64,000 bases of DNA from an uncultured Selenomonadales bacterium (GCA_947307055.1 CAMZHX010000002.1:122153-186152); one strand, 5' to 3'. Positions 41,857 to 51,366 are shown, numbered from the stretch's first letter. Numbers and translations: made by a program. Notes: generated from the sequence alone by a model not told the origin.

Positions 41857-42325
41857 TTCTGTTAACGGTCGCGTTCACGGCTCTGACTAAATCTTGCGGC
41901 GACAAAATAATTTGCATTCCGCGAAGCCCCGCGCTTATCGAAATTTTTTCCAAAGTCAAGGCGCGACTGTCCAAGTACACGGGGTAATTTTTTTTTGCTC
42001 CGAGCGGCGAACAACCTCCGCGCACATATCCCGTCAGTGGCAAAAGTTCTTTAAGCGCAATCATCTCGACCGATTTATTTCCGCTCGCTCGCGCCAAAGC
42101 TTTCAAGTCGAGTTCGTCGCCGCCGCCGATTACCGCCATAATTATTCCGGTCTTATCGCCGCGAGCTACTAACGTCTTGAAAATCATTTTTATATCAAGC
42201 CCCGAAATTTGCGCGACGTGCACCGCCGATAAATCGTCCTCGTCAACCTCGTAAGTTTTAATTTCGTAGTCAATGCCCAGCCCGTCAAGAATCCGTGCGG
42301 CATTGGTCTTTTTGATTTTCTTCAT
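41831..42325 (-). CDS. ybaK: Cys-tRNA(Pro) deacylase YbaK
   Basis: The 164-residue protein removes Cys wrongly attached to tRNA-Pro. The start KKTNAARILDGLGIDYEIKTYE, KTLVARGDK, and GYVRGGCSPLGAKK are typical of the YbaK/EbsC group. Its ATG overlaps the deoD stop by four bases. Confidence 0.93.
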   Translation of the reverse strand: MKKIKKTNAARILDGLGIDYEIKTYEVDEDDLSAVHVAQISGLDIKMIFKTLVARGDKTGIIMAVIGGGDELDLKALARASGNKSVEMIALKELLPLTGYVRGGCSPLGAKKNYPVYLDSRALTLEKISISAGLRGMQIILSPQDLVRAVNATVNRIIFETGSV

Positions 42326-43065
42326 TGAATAACCGTCTCCAGCGCGATTTTAATCATGTCGTTGAAGGACGATTGCCGCTCTTCGGGCGTGCAGAATTCT
42401 TTTTTCAAAAGGTCATCGCTGACAGTGAAAATCCCTAAGGCTTGAACGCCCGCCGCCGCCGCATGGAGATACAACGCGGCACTTTCCATTTCCACAGCCA
42501 AAATCCCATATTTGCGGAGCTTGTCGTTGAAAGTATTTTTTCCGTCGCCGAAGGTGCCGTTGGGGTCGTCGTAGTCGTTGTAAAATAAATCGACGCAGAT
42601 AACATTGCCGACCTTGACGGGCAGATTTAAATTCTTCGCGACGTTGACAGCTCGGCTAAGCAAATCGAAATCGGCGAGCAATGAGAAATTCAACACGCCG
42701 CCGAAAGCTTGATTGACGATTGATGAATCGGTCGTGGAGCCTTGAGCAATCACCACGTCGCGCAAGTGAACGTTTTCGTTCATGCCGCCGCAAGTCCCAA
42801 CGCGAATCAATTTTTTTGCGCCGTAAACTTCAATAAGCTCGTGAAGGTAAATCGAAATGGACGGAATGCCCATGCCCGTTGCTTGAATAGAAACGCGCTC
42901 GCCCTTATATTTGCCCGTGAAGCCCCAAGTATTTCTAATCGCGGTGTACTGGTGCACGTCGTCCAAAAAATTTTCCGCAATGACTTTGGCGCGAACAGGG
43001 TCGCCTGGCAATAAAACGCGCTCGGCAACCTCGCCAACCTCTGCCTCAATATGAATACTCGTCAT
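42322..43065 (-). CDS. deoD: Purine-nucleoside phosphorylase, DeoD type
   Basis: The 247-residue enzyme splits purine nucleosides with phosphate. VLLPGDPVRAKVIAENF, GMGIPSISIYLHEL, RVGTCGGMNE, VEMESAALYLHAA and TVSDDLL are diagnostic for the hexameric DeoD form. The ATG at 43065 follows AAGGGAATG. It forms an operon with ybaK. Confidence 0.95.
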   Translation of the reverse strand: MTSIHIEAEVGEVAERVLLPGDPVRAKVIAENFLDDVHQYTAIRNTWGFTGKYKGERVSIQATGMGIPSISIYLHELIEVYGAKKLIRVGTCGGMNENVHLRDVVIAQGSTTDSSIVNQAFGGVLNFSLLADFDLLSRAVNVAKNLNLPVKVGNVICVDLFYNDYDDPNGTFGDGKNTFNDKLRKYGILAVEMESAALYLHAAAAGVQALGIFTVSDDLLKKEFCTPEERQSSFNDMIKIALETVIQ

Positions 43066-43134
43066 AAAATCATTCCCTTTGTTATTTTTAGCTGTAAGTT
43101 TCAACGCCGCGAAGAAATTTCCTTTTGAAAGGTG

Positions 43135-45135
43135 TTAATTGATTTTCTCGGTGTTGCCGAAGAATAAACCTTTCGTGATAATCCACCAAGCAACGGTCCG
43201 CATAGCATCGATAATTTCTTTAGCATGAGCGCGTTCGTCAGCGAGGTTGACTGCGTTTAGGTCGTTCGAGGCGACGTGCGGCAAAAGTTCAATTTCGTCC
43301 GAATCGATTTGCCCCGCAACCGACGCCGTTAAAAAAGTCGAGTTGTTAAAGGCAACGCCGTCGCTATCGAAGAGGCTCGGCGCAATCGAGTAGTAAGCAA
43401 AATCTTTGGGCGCAATCAGTTCGATAATCGTCGGGACAATGGAAATGTGATCGCCGACAGCATCGGGCGGGAGAATTTCTTTGTTAATGCCCGCGCCGTA
43501 CATCACAAATGGGACGCTTTGCTTTTCAAAAATAGTCGGGTGACGCGAAGGGTCGCAACGAACTGCATGGTCGCCCGTCACGATAAATAAACTCTCCGGA
43601 ACTTTCGCGCTAGCTTGGCGGACAAATTTCGTGATAACCTCGTCCATGTACCAGTAATGCCCCAACTCAATCGCCAGCTGATTCACGTCCTCTATGTTCG
43701 GGAATTTTTTAAGCGTCTCGACTTCGGCGTTCACGTCAAAACCTTCTGCCGCTAAATTCAAACTGTATGGCGGGTGATTAGTCGTCGTCATGACAAGATG
43801 AACTGTCGGAGGTTCTTCGTCTAGGTGAGCTAACAGCGCGTTGAATAAATTTTCGTCGGACGTGCCCCAAGTCGTCAGCTTAGGCGCGTTGAAGTCGGGG
43901 TAGCCGTAAAAATTGTCGAAGCCCTGCGCGAACGACATTTTAGCGATTGAATCCCAAGTGGGCATTCCGCCATACCAAAAATCTATATTGTAGCCGAGTT
44001 CGCGGAGCGGCGGAGCCATCGCGGTTATGTAAAGCTTTTCGTAGGTGCGCGCTTGATAGTTGACTTTGATATTGACGTCGGGCAAGCCGGTCACGAGACC
44101 CGTTATCGCGGTCGAAGTGAAATCGCCATTGGGCATAAAGTTGCGGCTGTAGTAGCAATTTTCTTCCGCGATGAGTGACTTAATCCCTTCGGCGACCAAA
44201 AGTTCGTCGTACTTGCCGAGCAAAGGCCATTGCATAAAAGTTTCGCCGAGTATTATGAAAATATGTTTAGGCTTTTGAATGCGCTCGCCCTTAGCCTTGC
44301 GTTCGAGGTAGGGAGCGAGATTTTTTTCAGCAATGTCCTTGTTGACGGCGATAATCTGCGCGGACTCTGCAATTCTGTTCGGGTCGACGCCGGAAATTTC
44401 GCCCGCCTCCATGCGCTTAGCCATAGAGCGCGCCCGATAAAGTGCTTGCGCGTCGTCGAGTATGCATTCGTTCAAAAAATTATCTTTGGTGACGCCGGCG
44501 TTCTCCCAATTTATACCGCTACCATATGTGAAACTCCCGCCAAAGCGCACGAACAATCCGAACAAAAATATCCCGACAATCAAGCCAGCCGAAAAGCCCG
44601 TAACTTTCTTTTTGCTGTCGAGCACCGGCAACGGATAAGTTTTCCATATAATCAACAGCCGACTCAAAATCCCTATGCAAATGACCGTTAGGACGAGCGC
44701 GACCAAAAATCGCCAAATTATTCCGTACTCCTGAATCATCGTGACGATTATCGAGAAAATGTCGTCGTTGAAGCCCTGCACGACTTCCATTCCGAATGTC
44801 GATTGAAATGCTCGCCAATAGGGGAAGCGCAACATGAATAGCAGAGAAAAAATCAGCGACGCGATTATCCCAATGTAAAATCGTAAGCGCGACTTCAACC
44901 CGACAATCGTCACGAACACAAACGAAATCAAAGTCACCGCGCCCGCCGTCTTCAAACTAAGTCGCAAGCCCGTAAACATCGCCGATAAAATTTGCGCCGC
45001 GCCCGAATCCTCATTCATGTAGCTCGACATAAAAATTATGAACAGCCCGCGATATACTTCAAGCAAAATCAGCACGAATAAAAATAATCTGGCGTCGCGT
45101 TGGAGGCCGTCGAAAAATCTTTTTAGAAACTTCAA
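43135..45135 (-). CDS. LTA-synthase-family membrane sulfatase
   Basis: The 666-residue protein has about five N-terminal membrane segments (to about residue 200) and a large extracytoplasmic sulfatase-fold domain. The nucleophile region is FIILGETFMQWPLLG with Thr, and TGDHAVR and FVMYGAG supply metal ligands. Family members transfer phosphoglycerol or phosphoethanolamine to envelope polymers; in a diderm the acceptor might be LPS or a glycan. A TTG at 45135, eight bases after AAAGGAG, is chosen, since the ATG at 45168 lies within the promoter's TATAAT. Confidence 0.85.
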   Translation of the reverse strand: MKFLKRFFDGLQRDARLFLFVLILLEVYRGLFIIFMSSYMNEDSGAAQILSAMFTGLRLSLKTAGAVTLISFVFVTIVGLKSRLRFYIGIIASLIFSLLFMLRFPYWRAFQSTFGMEVVQGFNDDIFSIIVTMIQEYGIIWRFLVALVLTVICIGILSRLLIIWKTYPLPVLDSKKKVTGFSAGLIVGIFLFGLFVRFGGSFTYGSGINWENAGVTKDNFLNECILDDAQALYRARSMAKRMEAGEISGVDPNRIAESAQIIAVNKDIAEKNLAPYLERKAKGERIQKPKHIFIILGETFMQWPLLGKYDELLVAEGIKSLIAEENCYYSRNFMPNGDFTSTAITGLVTGLPDVNIKVNYQARTYEKLYITAMAPPLRELGYNIDFWYGGMPTWDSIAKMSFAQGFDNFYGYPDFNAPKLTTWGTSDENLFNALLAHLDEEPPTVHLVMTTTNHPPYSLNLAAEGFDVNAEVETLKKFPNIEDVNQLAIELGHYWYMDEVITKFVRQASAKVPESLFIVTGDHAVRCDPSRHPTIFEKQSVPFVMYGAGINKEILPPDAVGDHISIVPTIIELIAPKDFAYYSIAPSLFDSDGVAFNNSTFLTASVAGQIDSDEIELLPHVASNDLNAVNLADERAHAKEIIDAMRTVAWWIITKGLFFGNTEKIN

Positions 45136-45166
45136 GAGGCGAACTCCTTTCAAATCATTTTCCGCC

Positions 45167-45194
45167 ATTATATCAGATTTTATTCTTGACGCAA
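45167..45194 (-). promoter_or_regulatory. Promoter of the sulfatase gene
   Basis: Minus strand TTGCGT, 16 bases, TATAAT. The -10 box overlaps an ATG that would otherwise look like the gene start. Confidence 0.65.
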
Positions 45195-45232
45195 AAAAAT
45201 CCTCTCAACTTGTAGTCGGGAGGATTTTTTCT
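45195..45232 (-). terminator. Terminator after the heptosyltransferase gene
   Basis: On the minus strand ATCCTC and GAGGAT close a stem with a T-rich tail, directly after the stop codon. Confidence 0.8.
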
Positions 45233-46257
45233 TACCCCATTGATTTTATTTTCTCTTCGACGAAGCTGACGGGGATTTTCTCTAGGCAATCTTCGTTCTT
45301 GTGGCAAAATCGTTTCCAACAACCTTTGCATGGTCGCTCAACTTCGATAGCGTTTTGCAGTTGCGAGAAAGGTCCGTTGCGCTCGACATTCGTCGGCCCC
45401 ATTAACATAATCGTCCGAACACCTAATGCCGAGCCTAAATGCACAGGTCCGGTATCGCCGCCGATGACAAGTCGCGAGCTCCTGAGAACATGCGCCAGTT
45501 GATAAATATTTGTGCGGTTGACAAGGTTAATCGGCGGGATTTCCATTTTGGCTTCGATTTCCTTAGCGCGCATTTCGTCGAGGTCTCCACTACCAATCAA
45601 AACAGGCACGACCGCCAGTTGATAAAACCAATCGCCCAGCGCGGCGAAATTTTCTGTCGGCCAGCGTTTGTTTGGCCAATTCGCTCCGACAACAAAAATC
45701 ACAAACGGATTGCCCTCGCGAAGGCCGGCGTGCTCCATAATCGCGTGAGCTTTCTCCGATTCCTCGACCGGAATTTGAAGCGGGAAGACGACTTCATTGA
45801 CTACGCAACCGACTGCCCGCGCCGTATCCAAATAGCGTTCGACGATATGCCCTTCCGCATTTTCGCCGACGACCGGCTTTGAAATTTTGTCGCTCATTTC
45901 GCGCATGTTGCAGATTCCCAATTTGATATTCGACTTTGCAAAAAATGCTATCGCCGCCGATTTGAACAGCCCTTGCAAGTCCAAAACCGCGTCGTAACTC
46001 TGCTCTTGTAGTTCGTGTTTGAATGGGAAAAATTCTTTCATGAACCCTTTCAGCGAGCGGAAATTTTTTTTATTGAACAAAATTATTCTGTCGACGCAGG
46101 GATTCATTTTGAGCAGGTCGAAACTTGGCGGCTCCACGACCCAAGTTAGTTTTGCCTCTGGAAAAGTTTCTTTTATAGCGTAGCTGACTGGCAGCGCGTG
46201 AATCACGTCGCCCATCGCGCTAAGCTTGACTATCAAAACATTTTTCAAATCTTCCAT
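45232..46257 (-). CDS. Lipopolysaccharide heptosyltransferase
   Basis: The 341-residue family 9 glycosyltransferase adds heptose to the LPS inner core. VLIVKLSAMGDVIHALP at the N-terminus, VGANWPNKRWP and the late GGDTGPVHLGSALG nucleotide-sugar motif are typical of WaaC/WaaF proteins. The neighbouring genes make ADP-heptose, which supports this role. GGAG before the ATG at 46257 fits the start. WaaC versus WaaF cannot be told. Confidence 0.92.
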   Translation of the reverse strand: MEDLKNVLIVKLSAMGDVIHALPVSYAIKETFPEAKLTWVVEPPSFDLLKMNPCVDRIILFNKKNFRSLKGFMKEFFPFKHELQEQSYDAVLDLQGLFKSAAIAFFAKSNIKLGICNMREMSDKISKPVVGENAEGHIVERYLDTARAVGCVVNEVVFPLQIPVEESEKAHAIMEHAGLREGNPFVIFVVGANWPNKRWPTENFAALGDWFYQLAVVPVLIGSGDLDEMRAKEIEAKMEIPPINLVNRTNIYQLAHVLRSSRLVIGGDTGPVHLGSALGVRTIMLMGPTNVERNGPFSQLQNAIEVERPCKGCWKRFCHKNEDCLEKIPVSFVEEKIKSMG

Positions 46258-46258
46258 G

Positions 46259-46729
46259 TTACTTTTTCTCCGCTAAAATCTTTGAAATAATATTAGTCGT
46301 CGAACGCCCCGCAACTAAATTCACGAGCTCGACGCGCCCGCCGTAACTCTGAACAATCGCGGCTTCGGGCAAAGTCTCCAAAGTATAATCGCCGCCCTTG
46401 ACGTAAATATCCGGCTTGACTTCGCCGATTAAATTTTCTGCAGTTTGCTCGCCAAAATAAATCACGTGGTCGACCGCCTTGAGCCCCAACAAAACTTCTG
46501 CGCGGTCGGCTTGAGAATTTATCGGACGAGACGCGCCCTTGAGCCGCCGAACTGAATCGTCAGTGTTAAGCCCGATAATCAACACGTCTCCGAAATTTTT
46601 AGCCGTCGTGAGGTATCGGACATGCCCCGCGTGAATTATATCAAAGCAGCCGTTCGTGAAAACAATTTTCTTGCCCTGCCGCCTCAAGTCCTCGCAAAAC
46701 TGCGCGGCGTTCTTTCTGTCAATTATCAT
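46259..46729 (-). CDS. rfaE2: Heptose-1-phosphate adenylyltransferase
   Basis: The 156-residue enzyme turns heptose-1-phosphate and ATP into ADP-heptose. FTNGCFDIIHAGHVRYL carries the HxGH nucleotidyltransferase motif, and VKGGDYTLETLPEA is family-typical. In E. coli it is the C-terminal part of HldE; here it is a separate gene overlapping the kinase gene by four bases. Confidence 0.95.
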   Translation of the reverse strand: MIIDRKNAAQFCEDLRRQGKKIVFTNGCFDIIHAGHVRYLTTAKNFGDVLIIGLNTDDSVRRLKGASRPINSQADRAEVLLGLKAVDHVIYFGEQTAENLIGEVKPDIYVKGGDYTLETLPEAAIVQSYGGRVELVNLVAGRSTTNIISKILAEKK

Positions 46730-47718
46730 CTTGCCCGCTCCAATACAGAAACTAATTCGGTTGCGCTGACGGTACTCGTGCCCAATTTTCGAACGGCAAT
46801 CCCAGCCGCAAAGTTGGCAATCTTAGCCGCGAGCGCAGGTTGTGCCCCCGCCGTCAACGCCAACAAAAATGCCGCAACGCAAGTATCACCCGCGCCCGAT
46901 ACGTCATAAACTTCGCTCATGTCGCTAACGGGGATGTGATGCGCCGCGCCGTTTCGCTCAAATAAACTCATGCCCATTTCGCCGCGAGTTATCAACACGC
47001 CGTCTACGTTTAGCTTTGTCAAAATTTGAGTGCCCGCGCCGATTAAGTCAGTCACATCGTTAAGCGGGTAGCCGACAAACGCGCCTAGCTCCGAATCATT
47101 TTGCTTGACGTAGCCGACGCCCTCGAAGTCGCCGATATTGTAGCGAGAATCGACAATGCTAGGAATTTTCTTCTTGCCGGCAAAGCGCGTAATCAACTTG
47201 CGAGCATTGGCGGTAATCGTGCCGGAGCCGTAATCGCTCATGATAATCCCGTCGACCTTCGGCAAAATTTTATCAATCTTGGCAAGGAGTTCCGCCTCAA
47301 CTTTTTTAGACAGCGGCTCTTTACTCTCTGAATCAATGCGGACAATTTGTTGACTGACAGTCGCTCTGCCGCCCGCTATAATTCTAGTTTTGGAAATGGT
47401 CGGGCGAGATTTATCGCGGACAAGCCCTTCAATATGAACGCCGAGTTCCTTGAAAATTTTCCGGAGACTTTCCGCGTAATGGTCATCGCCGATAACGCCG
47501 AGCGCGTAAACTTCCGCACCGAGTGTCGCCGCGTTTGCAATGACATTTGCCGCGCCGCCCGCTACGACTTTTTCGCCGGCCTTCTCCAAAATCAAAACGG
47601 GAGCCTCACGCGAAATTCTGGAAATGCGCCCGTCGACGTAGACATCAGCCACAATGTCGCCGATTACTAAAACTTTTTTATCATGCATTTTGTTAGTTAT
47701 GTTGATGAGTTCTTGCAA
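46726..47718 (-). CDS. rfaE1: Heptose-7-phosphate kinase
   Basis: The 330-residue PfkB-family kinase makes heptose-1,7-bisphosphate. VLVIGDIVADVYVDG at the start, APVLILE, GGAANVIANAATLGA, and SGAGDTCVAAF with the catalytic Asp are all seen. The TTG at 47718, eight bases after GGGAGG, is preferred over a start at 47739. It is the first gene of a three-gene ADP-heptose/LPS operon. Confidence 0.94.
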   Translation of the reverse strand: MQELINITNKMHDKKVLVIGDIVADVYVDGRISRISREAPVLILEKAGEKVVAGGAANVIANAATLGAEVYALGVIGDDHYAESLRKIFKELGVHIEGLVRDKSRPTISKTRIIAGGRATVSQQIVRIDSESKEPLSKKVEAELLAKIDKILPKVDGIIMSDYGSGTITANARKLITRFAGKKKIPSIVDSRYNIGDFEGVGYVKQNDSELGAFVGYPLNDVTDLIGAGTQILTKLNVDGVLITRGEMGMSLFERNGAAHHIPVSDMSEVYDVSGAGDTCVAAFLLALTAGAQPALAAKIANFAAGIAVRKLGTSTVSATELVSVLERAR

Positions 47719-47740
47719 CTTGCCGACCTCCCTAAGCAAG

Positions 47741-47817
47741 GGGAAAGGGAAATGGGAAAAGGGAAATGGGAAAAGTCTTTTTCCTACTTCTCCCTTCTCC
47801 CATCTCCCTTTTCCCTT
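47741..47817. repeat. Palindromic repeat island (GGGAAAA words)
   Basis: GGGAAATGGGAAAAGGGAAA-type words are followed by the pyrimidine complement. Its right arm forms the 3' end of the acetyltransferase gene at 47784-48305. Confidence 0.85.
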
Positions 47818-48305
47818 AATTCAATAAACTGCGGAACAATATCTTCAAACGAGCCGTCGGGCATTCTGAATCCTCCAGGAATTATGCCCAGCTCCTTAAA
47901 TCCCAATCGTTGATATAAATGCCGCGCATGAATATTCGTCGCGACGACCGCATTAAATTGCAAAATCCTAAAGCCAAGTGCCCTAGCTCGCGCAATGCAA
48001 TCTTTGACGATAATTTCGCCGATATGACGCCCGCGCACGTCCGAGCGCACCGCGTAACTTGCATTGCTGATGTGAGCGCATCGGCCGACGTTATTTGGGT
48101 GGAGAATGTACAACGCTAAAATCTCGCCGGTGTCCTCGTCGACCGCTAAGCCCGTAAACGATTGCGCCTTAAAAAATTCGTCGCCGGTAATTTCGTCAAG
48201 TTCGTCTTCTTGCGGGAAGGCAATCCCCTCGCGCACAATCTCATTCCAAATTTTTATGGCGTCCGAAACATTCGCCGATTCGTAAGCTTTAACGATTATC
48301 GCCAT
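47784..48305 (-). CDS. GNAT family acetyltransferase with repeat-encoded tail
   Basis: The 173-residue protein has the GNAT motif A (YAVRSDVRGRHIGEIIVKDC) and motif B (NIHARHLYQRLGFKELGIIPG). Relatives acetylate small amines or antibiotics; substrate unknown. The last ten or so residues (EKGDGRREK) are encoded by the GGGAAAA repeat island, so the original stop has apparently been replaced. AGGAGG precedes the ATG at 48305, and the gene overlaps the ArnT-like gene by 17 bases. Confidence 0.85.
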   Translation of the reverse strand: MAIIVKAYESANVSDAIKIWNEIVREGIAFPQEDELDEITGDEFFKAQSFTGLAVDEDTGEILALYILHPNNVGRCAHISNASYAVRSDVRGRHIGEIIVKDCIARARALGFRILQFNAVVATNIHARHLYQRLGFKELGIIPGGFRMPDGSFEDIVPQFIELREKGDGRREK

Positions 48306-49746
48306 CAGGATTCCTCCTATAAATTTTACTTTTGAATTCGCCCTTTTGAACTTCGCCGACAAGCTCCCAAGTTCCCGCCTTTATCGCCGCATTGCACACA
48401 AAACTTTTCTCGAAATGCTCACTCACAATCGCGATGATTTTTTTATCGGTGGGCAATTCGTCAAACGTCATAAACGGCATAACATTTTTGCTCGTCCAAG
48501 TCATATCTTTCGGGCGAATCTTTTCGTAGTTATCTTGCGTTTCCAGCCGATAAATTTTAGCTCCGGAGTAAAAAACAAGCGACGTAGAATATTTTCCGCC
48601 GTGACTGACTACGCAAGTTTTATCGTCTATGAGCGGCAAAATTACTTGAGCCTCGCGCCGCGCAGAATTATTTTCGGTCAGCGGGACGGCTACGAAGTGA
48701 AACACCAGCGGATAAATTATCAATGTGCTTGCCGTGACGCCCAAAAATAATCTCCAACGATTCACGAAGAACCGCGCCAGGAAAATCATTGCGGGCATCA
48801 TCGCGGGCAAAGTGTACGTTACATATTTCGTCGCGCACAGTTGGAAAAATATTATCACCGTCAGCGACCACACGATTAAAAATTTGTCGCGCACATCGAA
48901 TGTCGACAAGCGTCGCAAATTTTTTATCGCGAGCCCGATTAGCGGGATTGTCCACGGCAAAAATCCTACCGCCGTCACCACCAAATAATAATACCAAACA
49001 TTTGTCTTTTCGTATTCAGTGACCGTCGCTCGCAAAAAGTTATGCACGCCTAAAAAATTTTCTATGAAGTCCCAGCCGTGTAGCAATGTCATCGGCAAAT
49101 ACCATACAGCAATTATCGCCGCGAGTATAGCAAAATGTTTCACGCGGAAGAGTTCGCGCAAATGTTTTAAGTCGCCTTGCCACGCCAAAAAAATTAGGAT
49201 TATGAGACCCGGCAAGAGGAATCCTATTGGGCCTTTCGTCAAGACTGCTACGCCCGACGCCGCAAAAGCTATCAAATAAAATCGCGGGTTGGAGTTGTTG
49301 TATCCCCAAAAGAAAGTCATCAGCGTCAGCGAGAACATTACACAAAGCGTCATATCAGTTATGATTGCGTGCGACAAATACCAATACTCCAGCGAGGTCG
49401 CGAGCATGGCTGCCGCCGCGAATCCGATTTTCTGATTGTAGAGTTTCGAGCCGAAAAGGTAAGTCAGCAACACGCCGAGCGTCGCGAAGATTGCGGGGAA
49501 AATTCTTGACGCGAACTCATTCACGCCGAAAATTTTGTACGCGATTAGAAGTTCCCAGTAAAACATTATCGGCTTGTCGAACCAAAAATCCCCGTAAATG
49601 CGCGGTGATAGCCAATCGCCCGCCTCAAGCATTTCTTTTGCCGTCAAGACGTAAACGGATTCGGTCGGGTCAGTTATCGGGATCAGCCAGCCGCCTAAGA
49701 AAAATAATAGCAACGATAAAATCAATAAGCCGATTACATTTATCAT
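48289..49746 (-). CDS. ArnT-like/GT39-83 membrane glycosyltransferase
   Basis: The 485-residue protein has about 11 membrane spans with the PMT_2 pattern: TDPTESVYVLTAKEMLEAGDW with an acidic loop, FDKPIMFYW and SHAIITDMTLC, then a C-terminal soluble domain. ArnT-type enzymes move aminoarabinose or other sugars from undecaprenyl carriers to lipid A. Donor here is unknown. ATTAGGAATT from a repeat island provides its ribosome site. Confidence 0.85.
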   Translation of the reverse strand: MINVIGLLILSLLLFFLGGWLIPITDPTESVYVLTAKEMLEAGDWLSPRIYGDFWFDKPIMFYWELLIAYKIFGVNEFASRIFPAIFATLGVLLTYLFGSKLYNQKIGFAAAAMLATSLEYWYLSHAIITDMTLCVMFSLTLMTFFWGYNNSNPRFYLIAFAASGVAVLTKGPIGFLLPGLIILIFLAWQGDLKHLRELFRVKHFAILAAIIAVWYLPMTLLHGWDFIENFLGVHNFLRATVTEYEKTNVWYYYLVVTAVGFLPWTIPLIGLAIKNLRRLSTFDVRDKFLIVWSLTVIIFFQLCATKYVTYTLPAMMPAMIFLARFFVNRWRLFLGVTASTLIIYPLVFHFVAVPLTENNSARREAQVILPLIDDKTCVVSHGGKYSTSLVFYSGAKIYRLETQDNYEKIRPKDMTWTSKNVMPFMTFDELPTDKKIIAIVSEHFEKSFVCNAAIKAGTWELVGEVQKGEFKSKIYRRNPDGDNR

Positions 49747-49748
49747 CA

Positions 49749-49772
49749 ATTCCTAATTCCTCATTCCTAATT
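49749..49772. repeat. Short repeat (ATTCCTA words)
   Basis: Three ATTCCTAATT-type words form the gap between the LptD-like and ArnT-like genes and, on the minus strand, the AGGAAT ribosome site of the latter. Confidence 0.65.
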
Positions 49773-49776
49773 GCAT

Positions 49777-51366
49777 TTAAAACGGCGTGAATTCCCAATG
49801 GACTTCCAATTTCTTACGCTTGCCGCGCCAACGAATAACAGCTTGCGAGCAATGCAAATCGTGATACCAATAATAGTCTATGTCGTCCATTTTGTGATTG
49901 TCAGCATTCATCTTGTACCCAATGACAATGCGGTCTTTGGGCGTCAAGGTATAACTTATGCCCGCCTGAAGTTTTTTAGAGTAGTCGTCCGTATCATAAT
50001 CAAAAATTGAGTTAGTGGAATTATTCTTTTTATAAATGTAGCCGACGTAAGCCGCGAACCTGTCATTGAATTCCCTGCCGAGCAAAATTTCCCAGTTCAT
50101 GCCGCGAACGCTGGTATCGCCGTAACGGGTGTTGTGCGTATCGTCCTTAGTGATTTTGTAGCTGGTGTTCATGAACAAAACATATTTGCCTAGCCAAATC
50201 GGGTCGTGATACAAAGTTGCTTCGTATACGCCGTGAGTGCTCGAAATAGATTTTTGCCGCCAATGGCCAATTTCCGCCTCTAGGCTGTAACCAAGTGGCA
50301 TGCCTTCAATGTGGCGACCGTAATACAAATCTAGCGAAGGCTCCTTTTGAATCCAACGAGCGTCGCTGTCGTCGTAAAAGCCGTACTTGAATCGCCCGAC
50401 GAAATCGCGATTTCTATATTGGAGCTCGGCATTGGAGCGAATACCCTTTTTGGTCTCGATGTACGCGCCGATAACAAAATCAAAATGATTGAACAACGGA
50501 AATTTAAAATCGTCGCGAATGTAAACGCCGTGATCCGAATTGTAGCCGACGCGCGGGAAATAATTTTCTTCCTGCTCGCCGAATTTGCGTTCGAGATATT
50601 CACGCGAGCCGACGACCTTATTTTTAATCAGGAACTTGACGTTGTACATTTTCATAACCTGTTCCGGCCAAACTTCGATGCGTTCCGCGCTGACGTGATA
50701 ATCTGGAGTATGTGCGCCGCATTTAGTCTGCGTGCCGTCGTAAACGACAATGTGGTCGGGATAAAATTCAAAACGCTTGCCGCTCAAATAATATTCGCCG
50801 ACTTTGCCGTTCGCCGCGTCCATAGTGCCGCGCTTAGTGCCGTAGTTGTAAATTGTCTTGTAGCCGTCGAGCGTGACGCGGGGTGCGCCCTCAGTGAGTT
50901 GCAGGACGTGCGCTCTATCCTCGACGCGAACGACTTGTTCTTTGATATTGCCAGTTGCCTCTTCGCTCTGAAAACGATGACCGTCAAGCTGAATGATGTC
51001 GACTTTGCCCGTTGCAATGAATTCGCCGCTGCCCGAATAGTAAACCAAGTCATCGCCCTCGAAGACTGCCGGAATAGGGTCGCCTTCCTTATGTTCGTGT
51101 GGGAGTTCGTTTGCGGCTTTGACTATGTCGGCTAAAAGTTTTTCTTGTTCCGGAGTCAATTTCTTATCACGAGCTTCGCGGCGGCGATTTTCTATGAAGT
51201 CGAAAAAATCTGTGCCGGTATCGGAGCTTGCCTCGTAAACGGCCTCTGCAGTCGAAGTTATAAACATCGCGGCAGAAAAAGCAATGCATAATGCGTAAGG
51301 CGTAATGCGTAATGGACTAGTTCCCAATCTTTTCCCATTTCCCTTTTCCCATTTCCCTTTTCCCAT
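49777..51366 (-). CDS. lptD: LptD-like LPS assembly outer-membrane protein
   Basis: The roughly 529-residue protein has an OstA/LptA-like N-terminal part (about 95-260: FEGDDLVYYSGSGEFIATG, repeated strand patterns) followed by a beta-barrel of paired Tyr-rich strands (YIETKKGIRSNAELQYRN to the end in HWEFTPF with terminal Phe). LptD inserts LPS in the outer membrane; 529 residues is short, as in other Negativicutes. Its N-terminus is unusual: the first ~15 codons lie in the GGGAAAA repeat and the signal peptide RITPYALCIAFSAAMF in a CATTACG repeat. The true start may be the TTG near 51324. Confidence 0.75.
   Translation of the reverse strand: MGKGKWEKGNGKRLGTSPLRITPYALCIAFSAAMFITSTAEAVYEASSDTGTDFFDFIENRRREARDKKLTPEQEKLLADIVKAANELPHEHKEGDPIPAVFEGDDLVYYSGSGEFIATGKVDIIQLDGHRFQSEEATGNIKEQVVRVEDRAHVLQLTEGAPRVTLDGYKTIYNYGTKRGTMDAANGKVGEYYLSGKRFEFYPDHIVVYDGTQTKCGAHTPDYHVSAERIEVWPEQVMKMYNVKFLIKNKVVGSREYLERKFGEQEENYFPRVGYNSDHGVYIRDDFKFPLFNHFDFVIGAYIETKKGIRSNAELQYRNRDFVGRFKYGFYDDSDARWIQKEPSLDLYYGRHIEGMPLGYSLEAEIGHWRQKSISSTHGVYEATLYHDPIWLGKYVLFMNTSYKITKDDTHNTRYGDTSVRGMNWEILLGREFNDRFAAYVGYIYKKNNSTNSIFDYDTDDYSKKLQAGISYTLTPKDRIVIGYKMNADNHKMDDIDYYWYHDLHCSQAVIRWRGKRKKLEVHWEFTPF
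51282..51314. repeat. CATTACG repeat within the lptD signal peptide
   Basis: GCATAATGCGTAAGGCGTAAT-type words code, on the minus strand, for LRITPYALCI, the core of the signal peptide. The same words give LRITNYALGI in the lipoprotein at 61256. Confidence 0.75.
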
